From an uncultured Oscillospiraceae bacterium (lineage in GTDB: Bacteria; Bacillota; Clostridia; Oscillospirales; Ruminococcaceae): 9,873 bases of DNA. The stretch spans positions 1 through 9,873 of the forward strand of contig CAJMEU010000110.1 of assembly GCA_905212515.1 (NCBI GenBank), read 5' to 3'. Below are positions 5,777 through 9,873 of the stretch, one piece after another. Position 1 is the stretch's first letter; each line of letters starts with the position of its first letter. The position numbers were made by a program, and so were the translations under genes. Under the pieces are notes generated by a model, which had not been told where the DNA came from, made no database searches, and worked only from the letters and a program-made list of their open reading frames with translations.

Positions 5777-6505
5777 ATGGAGGACAAGCAGGGTAAAAAG
5801 AGCGCATCCAACCCGCACGCCGGCCACCGGCAGCGGATGTACCAGCGTTTTCTGCGCGAGGGCCTGGCCGGCTTTGACGAGCACCAGGCTTTGGAGCTGC
5901 TGCTGTTCTTCTCCTGCCCGCGCATCGACACCAATGAACTGGCCCACCGCATCATCGACACCTTCGGCAGCATGTCCGCGGCCATGGACGCCCCGGTGGA
6001 AGATCTGATGCGCGTGCCCGGTGTGGGCAATACCAGCGCGGTACTGCTGAAAACCGTGCCGCAGATGTGCGCATACTATTTGGAGAACCGCAAGGCCGGG
6101 AAAGTGCCCCTGCGCGACGCCGCCGCAATGGCGGAGTACTTCCTGCCCAAATTTTACGGCAAAAACACCGAGCATTTGTATATGGCCGCCCTGAACGACG
6201 ACCTGAAGCCCTTGCGCTGCATCTTATTGGCAGAGGGCACCAGCAACCGCGTGAACCTGGTGGTGCCCAAGGTGGTGGGCGAGGCCTCCCGTGCGGGCGC
6301 CAGCGCCGTAATCCTGGCACACAACCATCCCAGCGGCAGCTTTTTGCCCTCGGATGCGGATGTGCGCACCACCGAACAGACGGGCCGCGCCTTGCAGGCG
6401 TTGGGCATCCGCCTGCTGGATCATCTGATCTTCTGTGAGGAGGAGTTTGTTTCCTTCCGCTCCACCTCGTACCGCCATTACCTTCCCGATCACACGGAGG
6501 ATTGA
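5777..6505 (+). CDS. radC: RadC family JAMM/MPN+ protein
   Basis: A 242-residue protein, slightly longer than the usual 220-230. Residues 35-95 hold a helix-hairpin-helix region (LMRVPGVGNTSAVLLK) typical of DNA binding. Residues 120-236 are the RadC/JAB domain with the metal-site motif HNHPSGSFLPSDAD: His182, His184, Ser192 and Asp195, with Glu169 as the likely catalytic acid. The metalloprotease-like fold is known, but the biochemical role of RadC remains unsettled and the old repair name is disputed. AAGGAGG at 5761-5767 sets the start at 5777 with 9 bases spacing; the frame is open far upstream, but that part is antisense to the pseudouridine synthase. Its stop is 2 bases before uvrB, so the two are translationally coupled. 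The position as first gene of a uvrBA operon gives circumstantial support for a repair-linked role. Confidence 0.92.
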   Translation: MEDKQGKKSASNPHAGHRQRMYQRFLREGLAGFDEHQALELLLFFSCPRIDTNELAHRIIDTFGSMSAAMDAPVEDLMRVPGVGNTSAVLLKTVPQMCAYYLENRKAGKVPLRDAAAMAEYFLPKFYGKNTEHLYMAALNDDLKPLRCILLAEGTSNRVNLVVPKVVGEASRAGASAVILAHNHPSGSFLPSDADVRTTEQTGRALQALGIRLLDHLIFCEEEFVSFRSTSYRHYLPDHTED

Positions 6506-6507
6506 AA

Positions 6508-8490
6508 TTGGACACTTTCAAATTGGTTTCTGAATATCAGCCCACCGGCGACCAGCCGGAGGCCATTGCCGAACTGGTGGACGGCCTGCTGAGCGGCGAC
6601 CGTGCCCAGACCCTGATGGGCGTGACCGGCAGCGGCAAGACCTTTACCATGGCCAACGTGATCGCCCAGCTGAACCGGCCCACCCTGGTGCTGGCCCACA
6701 ACAAGACGCTGGCCGCCCAGCTGTGCACGGAGTTTAAGGAATTTTTTCCCGAGAACGCGGTGGAATACTTAGTCAGCTACTACGATTACTATCAGCCGGA
6801 GGCCTATATCCCCTCCACCGACACCTATATTGAAAAGGACAGCGCCATCAACGATGAGATCGACCGTCTGCGCCATTCGGCCACAGCGGCTTTGTCTGAG
6901 CGGCGGGACGTCATCATCGTGGCCAGCGTGTCCTGCATCTACAGCCTGGGCGACCCCATTGATTACCGCAGCATGGTCATCAGCATCCGCACCGGGATGC
7001 AGATGAGCCGCGACGAACTGACACGCCGCCTGGTGAAGCTGCAGTACGAGCGCAACGACGTGAACTTCATCCGCAACAAATTCCGCGTGCGCGGGGACAT
7101 CGTGGAGATCAACCTGGCCTATGCCGACGGCGTGGCCATCCGCGTGGAGTTTTTCGGCGACGAGGTGGACCGCATCAGCGAAGTGAACCCGCTGACCGGT
7201 GAAAAGCTGAACACCATCCGTCACGTGGCCATCTTCCCCGCCAGCCACTACATTGTGGACGGCGAAAAGATGCGCCAGGGCATTGCCCGCATCCACACCG
7301 AATGTGACCAGCAGGTGCAGATGTTCCGCCAGCAGGGCAAGCTGATCGAGGCGCAGCGCATTGCCCAGCGCACCAATTACGACGTGGAGATGCTGCAGGA
7401 AGTGGGCACCTGCAAGGGAATCGAAAACTATTCCGCCGTGCTGTCCGGCCGGGCGCCCGGTTCCACGCCCACGACTTTGCTGGATTATTTCCCGGAGGAT
7501 TTTTTGCTGTTTGTGGACGAGAGCCACGTGATGCTGCCACAGCTGCGCGCCATGTACGGCGGCGACTACGCACGCAAAAAAAGCCTGGTTGATTTCGGCT
7601 TCCGCCTGCCCTCTGCCTTTGACAACCGGCCGCTGAAATTTGAGGAGTTCGAATCCAAGCTGAACCAGATCGTATTCGTGTCCGCCACGCCGGCGGACTA
7701 TGAGCGGGAGCGCTCGTCGAAGATCGTGGAGCAGGTCATCCGCCCCACGGGCCTGCTGGACCCGCGGGTGGAAGTGCGCCCAGTGGAGGGGCAGATCGAG
7801 GACCTTTTGGGTGAGATCAACACCCGCGCCGCGCGCGGCGAACGCGTGCTGGTGACTACGCTGACCAAAAAAATGGCCGAGGACCTGACCGACTATCTGA
7901 CCGAACACGGTGTAAAGGTAAAATACATGCACCACGAAGTGGACACATTCGAACGAGTGGAGCTGATGCGCGACCTGCGCAAGGGCACCATCGACGTGAT
8001 CGTGGGCATCAACCTGCTGCGCGAGGGCCTGGACCTGCCCGAGGTGAGCCTGGTGGCCGTGCTGGACGCGGACAAGGAGGGGTTCCTGCGCAGCGAGACC
8101 AGCCTGATCCAGACCATCGGCCGCGCGGCGCGCAACGCGGACGGCTGCGTCATCATGTACGCCGACAAGATCACCCCTTCCATGCGGCGCGCCATCGACG
8201 AGACCGAGCGGCGCCGCGCCCTGCAGCAGGCCTTCAACGAGGCCCATCACATCACGCCCAAAACCATTGTGAAAGAGCTGAAGGACAACGGCGTTTTGGA
8301 GATCAGCCGCAAGGACGACGGCGGCAAGGATACAAAACGCATGAGCCAGGCCGAGTGCCGGCAGAAGATCGAGCAGCTGACCCGCGAGATGAAAGAGGCT
8401 GCCAAGATCCTGGAATTTGAACACGCGGCCTTCCTGCGGGACCGCATTGAAAAACTGCGCAAGCAAATGGAAAGGAAAACCAAACTGTGA
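6508..8490 (+). CDS. uvrB: Excinuclease ABC subunit B (UvrB)
   Basis: The damage-verifying helicase-like subunit of nucleotide excision repair. It is loaded by UvrA and then recruits UvrC. It has 660 residues, full length. Visible elements are Walker A GVTGSGKT (38-45), the beta-hairpin region YYDYYQPEAYIP (91-102), the DEAD-like box DESH (337-340), SATP (around 392-395), helicase motif VI QTIGRAARN (535-543), and a C-terminal UVR domain (about 618-655, with ILEFEHAAFLRDRIEKL) that contacts UvrC. The start is TTG at 6508: GGAGG at 6495-6499 leaves 8 bases to it but only 2 to the in-frame TTG at 6502. The start lies 2 bases past the radC stop, and the uvrB stop overlaps the uvrA start. Confidence 0.98.
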   Translation: MDTFKLVSEYQPTGDQPEAIAELVDGLLSGDRAQTLMGVTGSGKTFTMANVIAQLNRPTLVLAHNKTLAAQLCTEFKEFFPENAVEYLVSYYDYYQPEAYIPSTDTYIEKDSAINDEIDRLRHSATAALSERRDVIIVASVSCIYSLGDPIDYRSMVISIRTGMQMSRDELTRRLVKLQYERNDVNFIRNKFRVRGDIVEINLAYADGVAIRVEFFGDEVDRISEVNPLTGEKLNTIRHVAIFPASHYIVDGEKMRQGIARIHTECDQQVQMFRQQGKLIEAQRIAQRTNYDVEMLQEVGTCKGIENYSAVLSGRAPGSTPTTLLDYFPEDFLLFVDESHVMLPQLRAMYGGDYARKKSLVDFGFRLPSAFDNRPLKFEEFESKLNQIVFVSATPADYERERSSKIVEQVIRPTGLLDPRVEVRPVEGQIEDLLGEINTRAARGERVLVTTLTKKMAEDLTDYLTEHGVKVKYMHHEVDTFERVELMRDLRKGTIDVIVGINLLREGLDLPEVSLVAVLDADKEGFLRSETSLIQTIGRAARNADGCVIMYADKITPSMRRAIDETERRRALQQAFNEAHHITPKTIVKELKDNGVLEISRKDDGGKDTKRMSQAECRQKIEQLTREMKEAAKILEFEHAAFLRDRIEKLRKQMERKTKL

Positions 8491-9873
8491 GCAACGACAA
8501 GATCATCATCAAAGGCGCACGTGAACACAACCTGAAAAATATCGATGTGACCCTGCCCCGGGACAAGCTGATCGTAATGACCGGCCTGTCCGGTTCCGGC
8601 AAGTCCAGCCTGGCTTTCGACACCATCTATGCCGACGGCCAGCGCCGCTATATGGAGAGCCTTTCCAGCTACGCCCGCATGTTCCTGGGACAGATGGAGA
8701 AACCGGAGGTGGACAGCATCGAAGGGCTGTCCCCCGCCATCTCCATCGACCAGAAAACCACCTCGAAAAACCCCCGTTCCACCGTGGGCACGGTGACGGA
8801 GATCTACGACTATCTGCGCCTTTTGTATGCGCGGGTGGGCATCCCCCACTGCCCGGTGTGCGGCCGGCCCATCACCCAGCAGACCGTGGACCAGATGGTG
8901 GACGAGGTGCTGAAGCTGCCCGAGGGCACGCGCTTCCAGGTGCTGGCGCCGGTGGTGCACGGGCGCAAGGGCACCCAGCAGAAAGAGCTGGACGCCGCCC
9001 GCCGGGGCGGCTATGCCCGCGTGCGCGTGGACGGAAACCTGTATGACCTGGACGAGGAGATCACGCTGGAGAAAAACCGCAAGCACAATGTGGATATCGT
9101 GGTGGATCGGCTGGTCATCAACGACGAGGTGCGCAGCCGTTTGGCCGACAGCCTGGAGACGGCCATGGGCCTGACCGGCGGCCTGGTGGCCATCGACGTG
9201 ATCGGCGGCGACGAATTGCTGTTCAGCCAGAGCTACGCCTGCCCCGAGCACGGCATCTCCATCCCGGAAATCGCGCCGCGGATGTTCAGCTTTAACACCC
9301 CCTTCGGCGCCTGCGAAAAGTGCACGGGCCTGGGCACTTTCATGCGGGTGGACCCGGCGCTTATCCTGCCCAACAAGCACCTGTCCATCCGCGGGGGCGC
9401 CGTGAAGGCCAGCGGCTGGTATTATGCGGCGGGCTCGGTGAGCGAGATGTACTACAAGGCCCTGGGCAAGCGCTATGGCTTTACTCTGGACACGAAGATC
9501 GAAGATATGAGCGAGGAGGCCGTGAACGCCCTTTTGTACGGCACGAACGGCGAAAAGCTGGAGATGAGCCGCGAGACCGACCGCGGCACAGGCAAATATT
9601 ACAACGACTTTGAGGGCATCGTCAACAATCTGGAGCGGCGTTTCCGCGAGACAAACAGCCAGTGGATGAAGGACGAGATCGCCGGCTTTATGAACGGCGT
9701 GGAGTGCCCGGACTGCCACGGCGACCGGCTGAAGCCCACCGTATTGGGCATCACCGTGGGCGGCATGAACATCAGCGACTTCACCAAACTGAGCGTGCGC
9801 GAGGAGCTGAGCTTCCTGAACGGCCTGGAGCTGACCGAGCGTGAGCATATGATCGCAGACGGCATTTTGAAAG
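8487..9873 (+). CDS. uvrA: Excinuclease ABC subunit A (UvrA), N-terminal part
   Basis: The damage-sensing ABC ATPase of nucleotide excision repair, which forms a dimer and delivers UvrB. 462 codons are present of a usual 940 or so; the gene runs off the right edge before the first LSGGE signature. Seen are Walker A GLSGSGKS (33-40), followed by SLAFDTIYADGQRRYMESLS, the early CPVCG (122-126), the UvrB-binding and insertion regions, a zinc-site pattern with Cys252, His255, Cys276 and Cys279 (CPEH then CEKC), and ECPDCHGDRLKP (406-417). The start is GTG at 8487, sharing GTGA with the uvrB stop, with an AAAGGA ribosome site 10-15 bases upstream. The 4-base overlap indicates coupled translation with uvrB. 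Confidence 0.97.
   Translation, partial: MSNDKIIIKGAREHNLKNIDVTLPRDKLIVMTGLSGSGKSSLAFDTIYADGQRRYMESLSSYARMFLGQMEKPEVDSIEGLSPAISIDQKTTSKNPRSTVGTVTEIYDYLRLLYARVGIPHCPVCGRPITQQTVDQMVDEVLKLPEGTRFQVLAPVVHGRKGTQQKELDAARRGGYARVRVDGNLYDLDEEITLEKNRKHNVDIVVDRLVINDEVRSRLADSLETAMGLTGGLVAIDVIGGDELLFSQSYACPEHGISIPEIAPRMFSFNTPFGACEKCTGLGTFMRVDPALILPNKHLSIRGGAVKASGWYYAAGSVSEMYYKALGKRYGFTLDTKIEDMSEEAVNALLYGTNGEKLEMSRETDRGTGKYYNDFEGIVNNLERRFRETNSQWMKDEIAGFMNGVECPDCHGDRLKPTVLGITVGGMNISDFTKLSVREELSFLNGLELTEREHMIADGILK

Noticed and set aside
6769..8466. Long minus-strand open frames opposite uvrB and uvrA
   Set aside because: They are GC-rich antisense shadows, full of His, Ala and Val, with no recognisable domain; the plus-strand genes are certain.

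Overview
The window carries seven protein-coding genes. They are a left-edge partial membrane transporter, a LysR regulator, an IMP dehydrogenase (guaB), an acyl-ACP thioesterase, an RluA-family pseudouridine synthase, and radC-uvrB-uvrA, with uvrA cut by the right edge. There is also one well-supported candidate small RNA upstream of guaB. The DNA is GC-rich, densely coded and bacterial. Protein style on the right (thioesterase, pseudouridine synthase, RadC, UvrB, UvrA) suggests a Clostridia gut bacterium, possibly Oscillospirales. The left part (transporter, LysR, 3' part of guaB) uses almost only C/G-ending Phe, Lys and Tyr codons and looks more like a high-GC actinobacterium such as an Eggerthella-type Coriobacteriia. 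These assignments rest on recognition from memory, not on a search.

Layout: 1-601 (minus) TDT/TehA-type transporter; 602-811 divergent control region; 812-1693 (plus) LysR regulator; 1711-1744 terminator shared by convergent lysR and guaB; 1793-3310 (minus) guaB; 3311-3901 a 590-base stretch without protein genes; 3902-4633 (minus) thioesterase; 4670-5647 (minus) pseudouridine synthase; 5648-5776 divergent promoter region; 5777-9873 (plus) radC-uvrB-uvrA. The pseudouridine synthase and thioesterase are probably co-transcribed. radC, uvrB and uvrA are packed with a 2-base gap and a 4-base overlap and form a DNA-repair operon.

The most interesting part is 3463-3668 on the minus strand. A near-consensus promoter (TTGACA, 17 bases, TACAAT) leads into about 170 bases that fold as a rod with an internal bubble and end in a perfect 14-bp terminator hairpin. 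G-U pairs that would be A-C mismatches on the other strand indicate which strand is the RNA. The shape resembles 6S RNA, but a regulatory RNA with a CU-rich anti-Shine-Dalgarno bulge fits as well. Tandem 11-base repeats overlap its promoter.

The second notable point is an abrupt codon-usage change inside guaB, close to the conserved catalytic-loop codons (about 2290-2450). Either two lineages have recombined there, or the contig is an assembly chimera joined at a conserved stretch. No mobile element, CRISPR array, tRNA or rRNA was seen.
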